A stretch of DNA of 64,000 nt from an uncultured Pseudomonadota bacterium (GTDB lineage Bacteria > Pseudomonadota > Gammaproteobacteria > Steroidobacterales > Woeseiaceae). Shown here one piece after another: positions 52,305 to 62,157 of this stretch. The translations under genes were made by a program, and so were the position numbers. How positions within the stretch are numbered: position 1 is the stretch's first letter; each line of letters starts with the position of its first letter. The notes under the pieces are model-generated. The model did not search any database, was not told the origin of the DNA, and was given only the letters and a program-made list of their open reading frames with translations. The stretch spans positions 310,001-374,000 of the forward strand of contig CAJXJW010000003.1 of the NCBI GenBank assembly GCA_913055625.1. The letters run 5' to 3'.

Positions 52305-52503
52305 CGGTTACTTCCTTGCGAGATATCGGGGTGAGCTCGGCCGAGCATCATACCGAACCCGCAGAAGCAACGAACTCAGACTTTGAGCTGCTCCCCGATC
52401 GGCATAAGGAATGTGGTCGGCGGGTCTGTGGACCCGATCGATCGGCCCACGGGATCCCGCTACCCGCAAGATCCGGCTGGCGCCGTTCGAATCACCGTCT
52501 TTC

Positions 52504-52516
52504 CTGTGCTATACAT
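52504..52516 (+). promoter_or_regulatory. Candidate promoter -10 region
   Basis: CTGTGCTATACAT holds an extended -10 type sequence (TG-C-TATACA), 40 bases upstream of the lipoprotein ATG at 52557. A nearly identical 13-mer (CTGTGTTATACAT) stands before the rhamnosidase at 62095-62107. No good -35 is seen. The rest of the ~250-base divergent gap 52305-52556 shows no gene or further motif I can support. Confidence 0.4.
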
Positions 52517-52556
52517 CGGGTCAACCTCGAAGCACGCACAAGAAGAACCAACAATA

Positions 52557-53486
52557 ATGATGCTGATCCGGATTCGCCGCGCCGTGCACGGCGCAGAACC
52601 GGGTGCGGTCGTGAAAAGGCCTCTTGCACCCATCCTTTTCCTGCTCCTGGCGCTGTGCGCATCCGGCTGCAGCCGCGATGCGGAACCGGTGGCGGCCTAC
52701 TCCGGCCCGCTGTACCCCGGCGCCGGCCTGTACTACGAATTCGACGATGGCAACGCCGACAACCCGTTCGTGCTCGCCGCGGAGTTCGGTGACATCTACA
52801 GGGACGGTGGCCGTATCTGGTACAACGCGCCGCTGAGCCCGCAGGCGGACACCTACTCGATTTCGGATGCCGCGTCCGGCAAGACGCTCGCCACCGGCGA
52901 GATCACCGTCGACATGCTGCCGGTTGCCGATCTCGAGTTGCTCGAGGCCGGTGCCAACGAGGTCAGCGGCCGTTACGGAGACGTCGCGTTCGAGGCCACC
53001 GGCTACGATTCGAGCCGCGGCACCGCCGCGTTCACGATGCCGGGGTCCGGCGAGACGCTGACCGTCACGATAGACGGCAGTACGGCCGCGCTGGCGTGGA
53101 ACGGCACCAGTATCGACGGCTACGGCGCGCTCTCCGGCGCGGAGCGCGACGCATTGCGCTCGCTCAGCACACACCCGATGGCCCGCGCGCTCACGATGGT
53201 CGCGCTCGACCTCGGGTGCCGCGACGAAGCGGCGTCACTGGACGACGCTGCTTCCGCGGCGCTGCTGTTCCCGTGGCAGGTCATCCTCAAGTACGAAGTG
53301 GCCGATCGAGGCCGCGCGATTCCACACTTCCTGGCCGAGTCGGGCTGCAGTTTCTCGGGTTTCCGGGAAGACGGCGCCGACGAGCCGATCAACGTGGCCG
53401 TCCTCTGGGGCAACAGCAACCCGATACCGGCGACCCTGTTCCTGTTTCCGTTCGACGGCGAAGGGCAAGCGGAGGCACGCCCATGA
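52557..53486 (+). CDS. Lipoprotein of unknown function
   Basis: About 309 aa. A basic N-terminus precedes the signal RPLAPILFLLLALCASGC with lipobox ASGC. ATG at 52557 is used here; GTG at 52611 would give a shorter, more usual leader. The mature part has an N-terminal beta-rich domain (GPLYPGAGLYYEFDDGN) and a C-terminal part with LGCRDEAASLDDA and ESGCSFSGFREDG. The family is not recognised. Its stop overlaps the start of the D-domain protein (ATGA), so the two probably act together on the cell surface. Confidence 0.75.
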   Translation: MMLIRIRRAVHGAEPGAVVKRPLAPILFLLLALCASGCSRDAEPVAAYSGPLYPGAGLYYEFDDGNADNPFVLAAEFGDIYRDGGRIWYNAPLSPQADTYSISDAASGKTLATGEITVDMLPVADLELLEAGANEVSGRYGDVAFEATGYDSSRGTAAFTMPGSGETLTVTIDGSTAALAWNGTSIDGYGALSGAERDALRSLSTHPMARALTMVALDLGCRDEAASLDDAASAALLFPWQVILKYEVADRGRAIPHFLAESGCSFSGFREDGADEPINVAVLWGNSNPIPATLFLFPFDGEGQAEARP

Positions 53487-56080
53487 CTCTCTTCAGCAGG
53501 CGCGGCTCGCGCGGGCGCTCTGCCCGGTCCCGGACAGTCCTGCCGCTCGCGGCAGCGTTCGTGATGGGCGTGTTGCTGCCAGGAACGTCCGGCGCGCCGG
53601 TGATACCGATCCCGGAGCACCCGGTACCCGGTGCGACCCAGGTCTTTTTCAACGAGTTCGGCGAGGACGGCAGCATGTGCCCGGGCGCGTGCGGCGAGGG
53701 CTGTCCCGACAATTGCACGGTGGAACCGTTCAAGCGCTGCCACACCGAAGACCCGAGGTTCGTCGTCGCCGGCGATGCGTACACCTGCGGCATCCACTCC
53801 GCCTGCACGGCGCTCGAGGACTGCAAGAACGCATGCAACAACGCGCCGCTCTCGGCCAACGACTTCCTGGGCATCGTGTTCGGCATCACGCCCGCGCATG
53901 CGCCCGTCGTGCCTGTCCCGCCCGGCGAGCAACCGACCTTCGAGAACGGTGAATGCCTGCTGGCATGCACGCGAGCTGCGCGGCAGGCCGCGGGCCCCGG
54001 CCTCGCGGGCATGACCGACGTATCCGGGTGGTCGCTGGGCCTCGGCCCCTACGACGATGCAGCCACCTGGGAGTACACGACCGAAGAGCCCGGCGGCGAG
54101 GTCTACGAGACCTGCGGCCAGTGTGAGAAGTGCGAGAACGGCGGCTGCGTGCGGGACCCGGAGGCGTGTCCCGAAGGCGATCCGCCGCCCCAGTTGCCGC
54201 CGATACCGCCGCCCCTGACCACGGGCGACGTGCACGTCACCACGCTCGACGGATTGCGATTCGACTTCCAGGCGGTCGGCGAGTTTGTCGCGTTCGAAGA
54301 CGCGGCACGCGACATCGTCCTGCAACTTCGCACGAAGGCCTGGGGCCGCTGGGTGAGCCTGACGTCCGCGGCCGCGATGCGGGTCGACGGCGACGTCGTG
54401 GGTTTCTACATCGATCCGTCGTTCAGGCTGCTCGTCAACGGGGAAGCCGCCGAGCTCGAGGACGGCGCCACGCTGTCGCTCGACCAGGGCGGGGAGATCC
54501 TGCGCGCCGCGCACCGCTACTTCGTGACCTGGCCGGACGGTACCGTAGTCGTCGTGCGGAATGACGCGAACAACTTCGGTATCTTCGTTGAAACGGCACC
54601 GGCCTGGCGCGGCAAGCTGCGCGGTATCGGCGGCAATGCCAACGGCGATCGCGCCGACGACTTCGTCACGAGGAACGGGGACGCGATGCCGTCCATGCCG
54701 AGCCATGATCAGCTTTACGGCGAGTTCGCCGACAGCTGGCGCATCGCCCAGGACGAATCCCTGTTCGCGTACGGGCCGGGGGAATCGACGGCGACGTTCA
54801 CGCTGCCGGATTTCCCGGAGAAGCGGGTCACGCTCGCCGACCTGGACCCGGATGCGGTTGCCGCCGCCGAAGTGGCCTGCTCGGTCATCGCGCACCCGCG
54901 AAGCTACCGTGACTGCGTTTTCGACGTCGCGGTGACCGGCGACACGGGTTTCGTTGCCGCACACCTCGGCAATCGGTCGCCCGCCGCGGAGCTGCCGGCG
55001 AGCTACCTCGACGGTAGCGCGGCAGACGGCATCGAGCTCGAGGTTGCGGCCACGGCATCGGCCGGCAGCGACATCGCCGTGACGTGGTCGGGCAACCGGG
55101 TGGCCGGCGATTTTGTCGCGACCGCGGCGGAAAGCGACGAAGCGCTGCAATACCGGACCTACCGTACCGTGACGGCGCCCGGCGAAGTGGCCTTGCCGGC
55201 ACCGTCCGCGCCGGGCAAGTACGTCGTGCGCTACGTCAGCGGCAACGCCGTCGTCGCGGAAGCGCCCGTAGTCGTGACCGAGGCGCAGGCCACCGTCGCG
55301 GCGGCGAGCGAGGCCGGCTCCGGCGGCGCGCTGGAGGTGGCATGGACCGGGCCGGGCAACGACCGTGACTTCATTGCGATCGCGACGCCCGACCAGCCCG
55401 GTCACGCCCAGAAGAGCTACGCCTACACGTCGACCGGCAACCCCGTCACCGTGCACGTACCGGATGAGCCCGGCGAGTACGAGGTGCGCTACGTGCTGGA
55501 CCGGTCTCGAACGGTGGTCGCGAGGCACACGCTGACCGTGTTGCCTGCAACAGCGACGCTCCGGGCCGCCGGCGAAGCCGACTCCGGCAGCACGCTGGAA
55601 GTGGCGTGGACGGGGCCGAACAACCCGCGCGACTACATCGCCATCGCCACGCCGGACCAGCCCGGCAATACCCAGAAGGCGTACGCGTACACGGCTGAGG
55701 GCAGCCCGGCGACGCTGACCGTGCCGGACGAGCCGGGCCAGTACGAACTGCGCTACATCCAGAACCAGTCACGGACCATACTCGCGAGCCGCACGCTGAC
55801 CGTATTGCCGGCCGAGGCCAGTCTCGACGCGGCGTCGGAGGCCGTTGCCGGCGGCTCGCTCGAGGTGACGTGGACCGGGCCGGACAATCACCGGGACTAC
55901 ATTGCGATCGCAACCCCTGACCAGCCCGGCCACGCGGAGAAGACCTATGCCTACACGTCCCGGGGCAATCCGGCGACCGTGCGCGTGCCGAACGAGCCGG
56001 GCGAGTACGAGCTGCGCTACGTGCAGGGGCAATCGCGGACGATCCTGACGCGGCAGCGGCTGACGGTTCGGGCCGAGTAG
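53483..56080 (+). CDS. Secreted von Willebrand factor D-domain protein with C-terminal repeats
   Basis: An 865-aa secreted protein with a long signal peptide (PLAAAFVMGVLLPGTSGA). Residues ~50-230 are Cys-rich (CPGACGEGC, CGIHSACTALEDC, ENGECLLACTR). This part resembles secreted phospholipase-like or toxin-like disulfide domains, but I cannot assign it. Residues ~250-490 form a VWD domain: GDVHVTTLDGLRFDFQAVGEF then GIGGNANGDRADDF and a Cys-containing tail. Four ~88-residue beta repeats follow, the last three nearly identical at period 264 bp. GGAGG precedes the ATG. It probably forms a surface filament or adhesin with the coupled lipoprotein. Confidence 0.85.
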   Translation: MTLFSRRGSRGRSARSRTVLPLAAAFVMGVLLPGTSGAPVIPIPEHPVPGATQVFFNEFGEDGSMCPGACGEGCPDNCTVEPFKRCHTEDPRFVVAGDAYTCGIHSACTALEDCKNACNNAPLSANDFLGIVFGITPAHAPVVPVPPGEQPTFENGECLLACTRAARQAAGPGLAGMTDVSGWSLGLGPYDDAATWEYTTEEPGGEVYETCGQCEKCENGGCVRDPEACPEGDPPPQLPPIPPPLTTGDVHVTTLDGLRFDFQAVGEFVAFEDAARDIVLQLRTKAWGRWVSLTSAAAMRVDGDVVGFYIDPSFRLLVNGEAAELEDGATLSLDQGGEILRAAHRYFVTWPDGTVVVVRNDANNFGIFVETAPAWRGKLRGIGGNANGDRADDFVTRNGDAMPSMPSHDQLYGEFADSWRIAQDESLFAYGPGESTATFTLPDFPEKRVTLADLDPDAVAAAEVACSVIAHPRSYRDCVFDVAVTGDTGFVAAHLGNRSPAAELPASYLDGSAADGIELEVAATASAGSDIAVTWSGNRVAGDFVATAAESDEALQYRTYRTVTAPGEVALPAPSAPGKYVVRYVSGNAVVAEAPVVVTEAQATVAAASEAGSGGALEVAWTGPGNDRDFIAIATPDQPGHAQKSYAYTSTGNPVTVHVPDEPGEYEVRYVLDRSRTVVARHTLTVLPATATLRAAGEADSGSTLEVAWTGPNNPRDYIAIATPDQPGNTQKAYAYTAEGSPATLTVPDEPGQYELRYIQNQSRTILASRTLTVLPAEASLDAASEAVAGGSLEVTWTGPDNHRDYIAIATPDQPGHAEKTYAYTSRGNPATVRVPNEPGEYELRYVQGQSRTILTRQRLTVRAE
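55289..56080 (+). repeat. Three tandem 264-bp coding repeats
   Basis: Units start at 55289, 55553 and 55817, exactly 264 bases (88 codons) apart, and end at the stop codon at 56080. Each contains LEV-(A/T)-WTGP, IAIATPDQPG and (Y/V)-E-(V/L)-RY. A more diverged, shorter copy precedes them from about 55030. The exact spacing and high similarity point to recent duplication or gene conversion. Confidence 0.85.
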
Positions 56081-56110
56081 CCGGCGGCCCGGGCCGGGCT
56101 CCGCGCCGGC

Positions 56111-57340
56111 TTACGCGAGATTGGCCAGGTCCGAGCCGGCCGGCTTCTGGTACAGGCGCAGCCCGAACTCCGGCACGATGGCGAGCAGGTGGTCGAAGAT
56201 GTCCGACTGGATATCCTCGTACGCCGCCCACGCCGTCGTGTTCGTGAAGCAGTAGATCTCGATCGGCAGGCCTTCGGGACCCGGCGCAAGCTGGCGGACC
56301 AGCAGCGTCATGTCCTTGCGGATCTTCGGGTGGTTCTTCAGGTAGTTGTACGCGTACGCGCGGAACGTGCCGACGTTCGTGAGCTTGCGGCAGTTCACGT
56401 CGGAGTCCACCTCGACGTCCAGGCTGGCATTGTAGTCCGCCAGCTCCTGCTTCTTGTCCCGGAGGTAATCCCGAAGCAGCGCGAAGCGCGTGAACCGTTC
56501 GACCTCGTCCGGTGTTTGCATCCGGATCGTCGACACGTCCAGGTAGATCGAACGCTTGATCCGGCGGCCACCCGATTGCGACATGCCGCGCCAGTTCCTG
56601 AACGATTCGGAGATCAGGCGGTGTGTCGGGATCGTCGTGATGGTCTTGTCCCAGTTCTGCACCTTGATCGTGTGCAGTTGAACGTCGACGACGTCACCAT
56701 CCGCGCCAAACTGCGGCATCTCGATCCAGTCGCCGACACGGACCATGTCCTGCGCAGTGAGCTGGACGCTCGCGACCAGGGACAGGATCGTGTCCTTGAA
56801 CACCAGCAGCACGATGGCCGTCATCGCGCCGAAGCCGCTGAGCAGCAGCAGCGGCGAGCGATCGAGCAATACGGCCACGACCAGGACGCCGCCGATCACC
56901 CAGACGACGATCTGCACGAGCTGTATGAAGCCCTTCAGTGGCCGATGGCGCGCGACCGGCAGCGTCGAGTAGATGGTGTTCGCCGCGCTGAGCATCGCCG
57001 TCAGCGCCAGCGTCAGCATGAGCACCATGTAGCCCACCACGACGTTGCGGATGAGCAGCTCGACGTTGTCCGGCAGGCCGGCGACGAATGGCAGGCCCAC
57101 GAAGATGATCAGCGCGGGCACGACCTGCACGAGACGGCCGAACACGTTGTGCTCCACCAGCGCATCGTCCCAGGTCACACTGGACCGCTTCGCGAACGCG
57201 CGGACCGAGCCCAGCAGGATGCGCTTCGCAACCAGGTAGACGACGACGGCGCCCGTGAACAGGGCCAGCACGCCGGCGACAGCCGGAAGCAAGGGATGAA
57301 TCGTGTCGAGTCGTTCGAACATGAAGCCTTGATCCTTCAT
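56111..57340 (-). CDS. Mechanosensitive ion channel, MscS/YbdG type
   Basis: A 409-aa inner-membrane channel that would open under membrane tension to release solutes. About five N-terminal helices precede the pore helix GFGAMTAIVLLVFKDTILSL and the MscS beta domain VRVGDWIEMPQFGADGDVVD with TIPTHRLISESFRNWRG. Length and motif order match the YbdG/MscM group (~415 aa). An insertion in the cytoplasmic part (IYLDVSTIRM onward) is typical of that group. It is a single-gene unit, convergent with the D-domain protein gene. Confidence 0.9.
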   Translation of the reverse strand: MKDQGFMFERLDTIHPLLPAVAGVLALFTGAVVVYLVAKRILLGSVRAFAKRSSVTWDDALVEHNVFGRLVQVVPALIIFVGLPFVAGLPDNVELLIRNVVVGYMVLMLTLALTAMLSAANTIYSTLPVARHRPLKGFIQLVQIVVWVIGGVLVVAVLLDRSPLLLLSGFGAMTAIVLLVFKDTILSLVASVQLTAQDMVRVGDWIEMPQFGADGDVVDVQLHTIKVQNWDKTITTIPTHRLISESFRNWRGMSQSGGRRIKRSIYLDVSTIRMQTPDEVERFTRFALLRDYLRDKKQELADYNASLDVEVDSDVNCRKLTNVGTFRAYAYNYLKNHPKIRKDMTLLVRQLAPGPEGLPIEIYCFTNTTAWAAYEDIQSDIFDHLLAIVPEFGLRLYQKPAGSDLANLA

Positions 57341-57399
57341 TCAGGTGCGCACGCGTTCGTTGACGATCGCGAGAGTGAATACTAACGTCGTTCGACGAC

Positions 57400-59220
<1,821 letters not shown>

Positions 59221-59235
59221 GGTCGCCACCTCAGT

Positions 59236-59272
59236 TTTTTGTGGACTACACCACAAAAACCTGTGAATCACA
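59236..59272. promoter_or_regulatory. Palindromic upstream activator sites
   Basis: TTTTTGTGG (59236-59244), six bases, then CCACAAAAA (59251-59259) is a perfect 9-bp inverted repeat. Next to it TGTGA-A-TCACA (59262-59272) is a second one. They lie ~55-90 bases upstream of the -24/-12 promoter and just ahead of the activator gene, as expected for enhancer sites of a sigma-54 activator. Confidence 0.6.
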
Positions 59273-59326
59273 AATTTTTGCGGTCGCGAAGGCCAGTAAG
59301 TCACTGATTTTATTGGGCTCGCGAGT

Positions 59327-59342
59327 TGGCACGCTCCCTGCA
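59327..59342 (+). promoter_or_regulatory. Sigma-54 (-24/-12) promoter
   Basis: TGGCACG (59327-59333), four bases, then CTGCA (59338-59342) matches the sigma-54 consensus TGGCACG-N4-TTGCW at all but one position (C for T). The invariant GG and GC are ten bases apart, as required. Transcription should start near 59353, giving a ~47-base leader to the PagL-like gene. Confidence 0.85.
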
Positions 59343-59399
59343 ATGGCTATCGCGTGAATTTTCGAGGCCGCGACGGCCGACACCCGGAGGAGCGGAGCC

Positions 59400-59969
59400 A
59401 TGAATCCCGCAACACGAACGCCCACGGCGAAGAACCGACAGAAGCGCTGGCCCCTCGGGCTGGTGTGCACGCTGGTACTGGCGTCGGTGTTCCTCGGCGG
59501 CCATGACGCACGCGCCGCGGAGGCCGTGTTCTCCGGTGTCCGCGTGGCGAAATCCTTCGACAAGTTCAACGACGTCTGGCAGATCAGCGCGGTCGCCAGG
59601 CTGCGTCCGCCGCGCCGGCTTCGCGCCGAGCATCTCGAGTTCGCGGCCGGTGCGTTCTCGTCGCCCACGAAGACGCGGCCGTTCGCGTCGCTCGGCCCCG
59701 TGTGGAAATTCCGGAACCGTTCGCAACGCCTGTCACTGGCGCTCGGCTTCAGCGCGACGCTGCTCGGCGGCTCGACGCTCGCCGACCGCGACCTCGGCGG
59801 CAACCTGCACTTCACGTCATCCGTCACGCTCGGCGCGCACTTCGGCCGCCAGCGGGAGTACGAGCTGGCCCTGCGCGTCCAGCACACGTCGAACGGCGGA
59901 TTGAACAGCACGAACCCCGGCCTCGACGCCGTCGCGCTCACGTTTTCCATCGACTCCCCGACTCGATAA
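59400..59969 (+). CDS. PagL-like lipid A 3-O-deacylase
   Basis: A 189-aa outer-membrane beta-barrel with a signal segment (GLVCTLVLASVFLGGHDARAA). The C-terminal motif VQHTSNGGLNSTNPGLD carries the His-x-Ser pair and the Asn-Pro-Gly turn that define the PagL active site. Enzymes of this family remove an acyl chain from lipid A, or act on related lipids. GGAGGAG lies upstream of the ATG. First gene behind the sigma-54 promoter, so outer-membrane remodelling would be inducible. Confidence 0.82.
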   Translation: MNPATRTPTAKNRQKRWPLGLVCTLVLASVFLGGHDARAAEAVFSGVRVAKSFDKFNDVWQISAVARLRPPRRLRAEHLEFAAGAFSSPTKTRPFASLGPVWKFRNRSQRLSLALGFSATLLGGSTLADRDLGGNLHFTSSVTLGAHFGRQREYELALRVQHTSNGGLNSTNPGLDAVALTFSIDSPTR

Positions 59970-59991
59970 CCCCGACCCCAGGAGGATCGCC

Positions 59992-60204
59992 ATGACGCAC
60001 CTGCACGAAGACCTGCTTTTGGACAGCGCCGAGCTGCGCCTTGCGCTCAGCGAAGCCTACCCGCACGCCACCTACGGCTCGGTCCCGGTGGCCGACCAAC
60101 TCGACGCGCTCGAAGCGTACCGCGCCTACGACGACGGGACGCTGGCGGAGGCACCGCACGCATTCGCCGCGTACCTGGACCACCAACGTTCCAACGCATT
60201 CTGA
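59992..60204 (+). CDS. Small protein of unknown function
   Basis: A 70-aa acidic protein beginning THLHEDLLLDSAELRLALSE, with no signal peptide or membrane helix. AGGAGG lies six bases before the ATG. It is spaced 22 bases after the PagL-like gene and 11 before the DUF1348 gene, so it is a genuine operon member. Several His and Asp residues could bind metal, but I recognise no family. Confidence 0.75.
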   Translation: MTHLHEDLLLDSAELRLALSEAYPHATYGSVPVADQLDALEAYRAYDDGTLAEAPHAFAAYLDHQRSNAF

Positions 60205-60215
60205 GGAGACCCCGC

Positions 60216-60638
60216 ATGCAACGACCGCCCACACCCCCGTTCACGTTCCAAACCGCGCGGCAGAAAGTGCAGGCCGCCGAGGACGCCTGGAACACGCGCA
60301 ACCCGCAGACGGTGGCGTGCGCCTACTCGGAAGACTCCACCTGGCGCAACCGGGACGAGTTCTTCACGGGCCGTGACGCGATACGGGCATTCCTCGAGCG
60401 CAAGTGGTCGGTCGAGCTGCACTACCGCCTGAAGAAGGAACTCTGGGCCTACACCGACAACCGCATTGCCGTGCACTTCGAGTATGAGTGGCAGCACGCC
60501 GGGACCGGGCAGTGGTACCGGACCTACGGCAACGAGCTGTGGGAGTTCGACAGGGACGGCTACATGACGCGGCGTGACATGAGCGCCAACGACACCCCCA
60601 TCGCCGCGGCGGACCGCCGCATCGATGCCGACGACTAG
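60216..60638 (+). CDS. DUF1348 family, NTF2/SnoaL-like protein
   Basis: A 140-aa cytoplasmic protein of the DUF1348 group, with a cone-shaped NTF2/SnoaL-like fold. The family fingerprint is nearly complete: PPTPPFTFQTARQKVQAAED, STWRNRDEFF, KKELWAYTDNRIAVHFEYEW and RTYGNELWEF. It binds or converts a small molecule of unknown identity. It is co-transcribed with the isochorismatase-like and YHS genes in the sigma-54 operon. In other bacteria these families also occur with small-molecule catabolism genes. Confidence 0.93.
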   Translation: MQRPPTPPFTFQTARQKVQAAEDAWNTRNPQTVACAYSEDSTWRNRDEFFTGRDAIRAFLERKWSVELHYRLKKELWAYTDNRIAVHFEYEWQHAGTGQWYRTYGNELWEFDRDGYMTRRDMSANDTPIAAADRRIDADD

Positions 60639-60677
60639 GCACGCCAAGCGACGAATTACCGACCCGAGGAGAGACCC

Positions 60678-61454
60678 ATGCGATACACGAGATACAAGCT
60701 CATCACCGACATTGCGCTGACGGTGGCCGGCGCCATCATCATCGTCGGCCTGTTCGTCGGCTCGGCACTGGCCGACGGCCTGCCCGACCCCGGCATGCAG
60801 ATCGTGCCCGGAAAGACCGCGCTCGTCGTGACCGACCCGCAGAACGACTTCCTGAGCCCCGATGGGGTGACCTGGGGTGTCGTCGGCAAGAACGTGGAAG
60901 CGAACCGCACTGTGCAGAACATCGACACGCTGTTCGCCACCGCGAAGGCCGTCGACATGCCGGTGTTCATCTCGCCGCACTACTACTACCCGCACGACCA
61001 TCGCTGGCAGTTCGAAGGTGCGCTCGAAGCGCTGATGCACTCGATCGGCATGTTCGACCGCAAGGACGCACTGAACCTCGATGGCTTCGAAGACTCCGGC
61101 GCCGACTGGCTGCCGCAGTACAAGAAGTACATCCACGACGGGAAGACCGTCGTCACCAGCCCGCACAAGGTGTACGGCCCGGAGACGAACGACCTCGTGC
61201 TGCAGCTGCGCAAGGCCGGCATCAGCAAGGTCGTCCTCGCCGGCATGTCCGCGAACCTGTGCACCGAATCGCACATGCGCGAACTCATCGAGCAGGGCTT
61301 CGAGGTGCTGGTCGTCACCGACGGCACCGCCGCCGCGCAGGTTCCGGGCTGGGACGGCTACGCGGCCGCGCTTACCAACTTTCGCATGATCGCGAACCAC
61401 ATCGCGCCGACGACCGATGCCGTGCAGGCCATCGAGGCCGCCTACGGCCGGTAG
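60678..61454 (+). CDS. Isochorismatase-like cysteine hydrolase, membrane-anchored or exported
   Basis: A 258-aa enzyme of the isochorismatase-like fold. An N-terminal hydrophobic segment (ITDIALTVAGAIIIVGLFVG) is unusual for this mostly cytoplasmic family and points to periplasmic location. Active-site residues are Asp in LVVTDPQNDFL and the nucleophile Cys in GMSANLCTESHM; a Lys in HKVYGPETND region may complete the triad. Relatives hydrolyse amides such as nicotinamide or ureidoacrylate, or carbamates. GAGGAGA precedes the ATG. Fourth gene of the sigma-54 operon. Confidence 0.9.
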   Translation: MRYTRYKLITDIALTVAGAIIIVGLFVGSALADGLPDPGMQIVPGKTALVVTDPQNDFLSPDGVTWGVVGKNVEANRTVQNIDTLFATAKAVDMPVFISPHYYYPHDHRWQFEGALEALMHSIGMFDRKDALNLDGFEDSGADWLPQYKKYIHDGKTVVTSPHKVYGPETNDLVLQLRKAGISKVVLAGMSANLCTESHMRELIEQGFEVLVVTDGTAAAQVPGWDGYAAALTNFRMIANHIAPTTDAVQAIEAAYGR

Positions 61455-61561
61455 CCGGCGTACCGAGCAAGACGGCGCACGGCGCGTGCGCCACACCGAT
61501 TCCGGATTGATTCGGAAAATGCACGACAGCAACGCAACCCACCACTGACAGGAGAACCACC

Positions 61562-62047
61562 ATGATCAAGAACCTCAAGGCAGTACTCGTCATCTCAGCC
61601 GCCACGCTGCTCATCCAGGGCCCGGCATTCGCCGCGGACGAACACAACGTGTCGACCGGCGTCACTACGGCCGGCGTCCCGCTCGGCCTGCACGGCGTCG
61701 ACGCCGTCGCGCTGACGTCGCTGGGCGCCGTCGCCGAAGGCACGGCCACGTACACGGTCGTGCACGAAGACGTGGCTTACTACTTCGCATCGCAGAAGTC
61801 CGCGGACCTGTTCTCGGCGAACCCGGGCAAGTACGCGCCGCAGTACGGCGGCTTCTGCGCCTACGCCGTCGCCAAGGGCAAGAAGTTCGACGGCGACCCG
61901 CGCTTCGCGGACATCGTTGACGGCAAGCTGTACCTGTTCGTCAACGGGGACATCTTCAAGCTGTACAAGGCCGACTCGGAGAACATCCTCCGCAAGGCCG
62001 AGAAGACCTGGCCGAGCATCAAGAGCGTAGCCGTCGGGGACCTGTAA
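61562..62047 (+). CDS. Exported YHS-domain protein
   Basis: A 161-aa exported protein (signal peptide ending GPAFAA). The YHS domain has GLHGVDAVALTSLGAV, YTVVHEDVAYYFASQKSADL and PGKYAPQYGGFCAYAVAKG with the conserved Cys. YHS domains are thought to bind metals. AGGAGA precedes the ATG. Last gene of the sigma-54 operon, followed by a strong terminator. The set of PagL-like, isochorismatase-like and YHS proteins suggests an inducible envelope or metal response. Confidence 0.9.
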   Translation: MIKNLKAVLVISAATLLIQGPAFAADEHNVSTGVTTAGVPLGLHGVDAVALTSLGAVAEGTATYTVVHEDVAYYFASQKSADLFSANPGKYAPQYGGFCAYAVAKGKKFDGDPRFADIVDGKLYLFVNGDIFKLYKADSENILRKAEKTWPSIKSVAVGDL

Positions 62048-62056
62048 GCCCGAAAC

Positions 62057-62094
62057 GCGGCCGGGAGGGAAACCTCCCGGCCGCCGCCTGTTTT
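62057..62094 (+). terminator. Intrinsic terminator with GAAA tetraloop
   Basis: A perfect 12-bp stem GCGGCCGGGAGG / CCTCCCGGCCGC (62057-62068 and 62073-62084) closes on the tetraloop GAAA. A short T run (62091-62094) follows after six bases. It ends the sigma-54 operon ten bases after the YHS stop. The next gene's promoter-like element starts immediately after. Confidence 0.82.
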
Positions 62095-62107
62095 CTGTGT
62101 TATACAT
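62095..62107 (+). promoter_or_regulatory. Candidate -10 promoter element of the rhamnosidase gene
   Basis: CTGTGTTATACAT contains an extended -10-like TG-T-TATACA. It lies 51 bases upstream of the rhamnosidase ATG, and 12 of its 13 bases match the element at 52504-52516. The -35 position falls in the terminator stem, so an activator may be needed. Confidence 0.4.
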
Positions 62108-62157
62108 GCGGCCTGCCGCGCTGGCCCCGACACGAAACAGGAAACCCTTGTTCGAAC

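Noticed and set aside
53120-55528. 802-codon minus-strand open frame
   Set aside because: It is antisense to the lipoprotein and the D-domain protein, which have clear signal peptides, motifs and ribosome sites.
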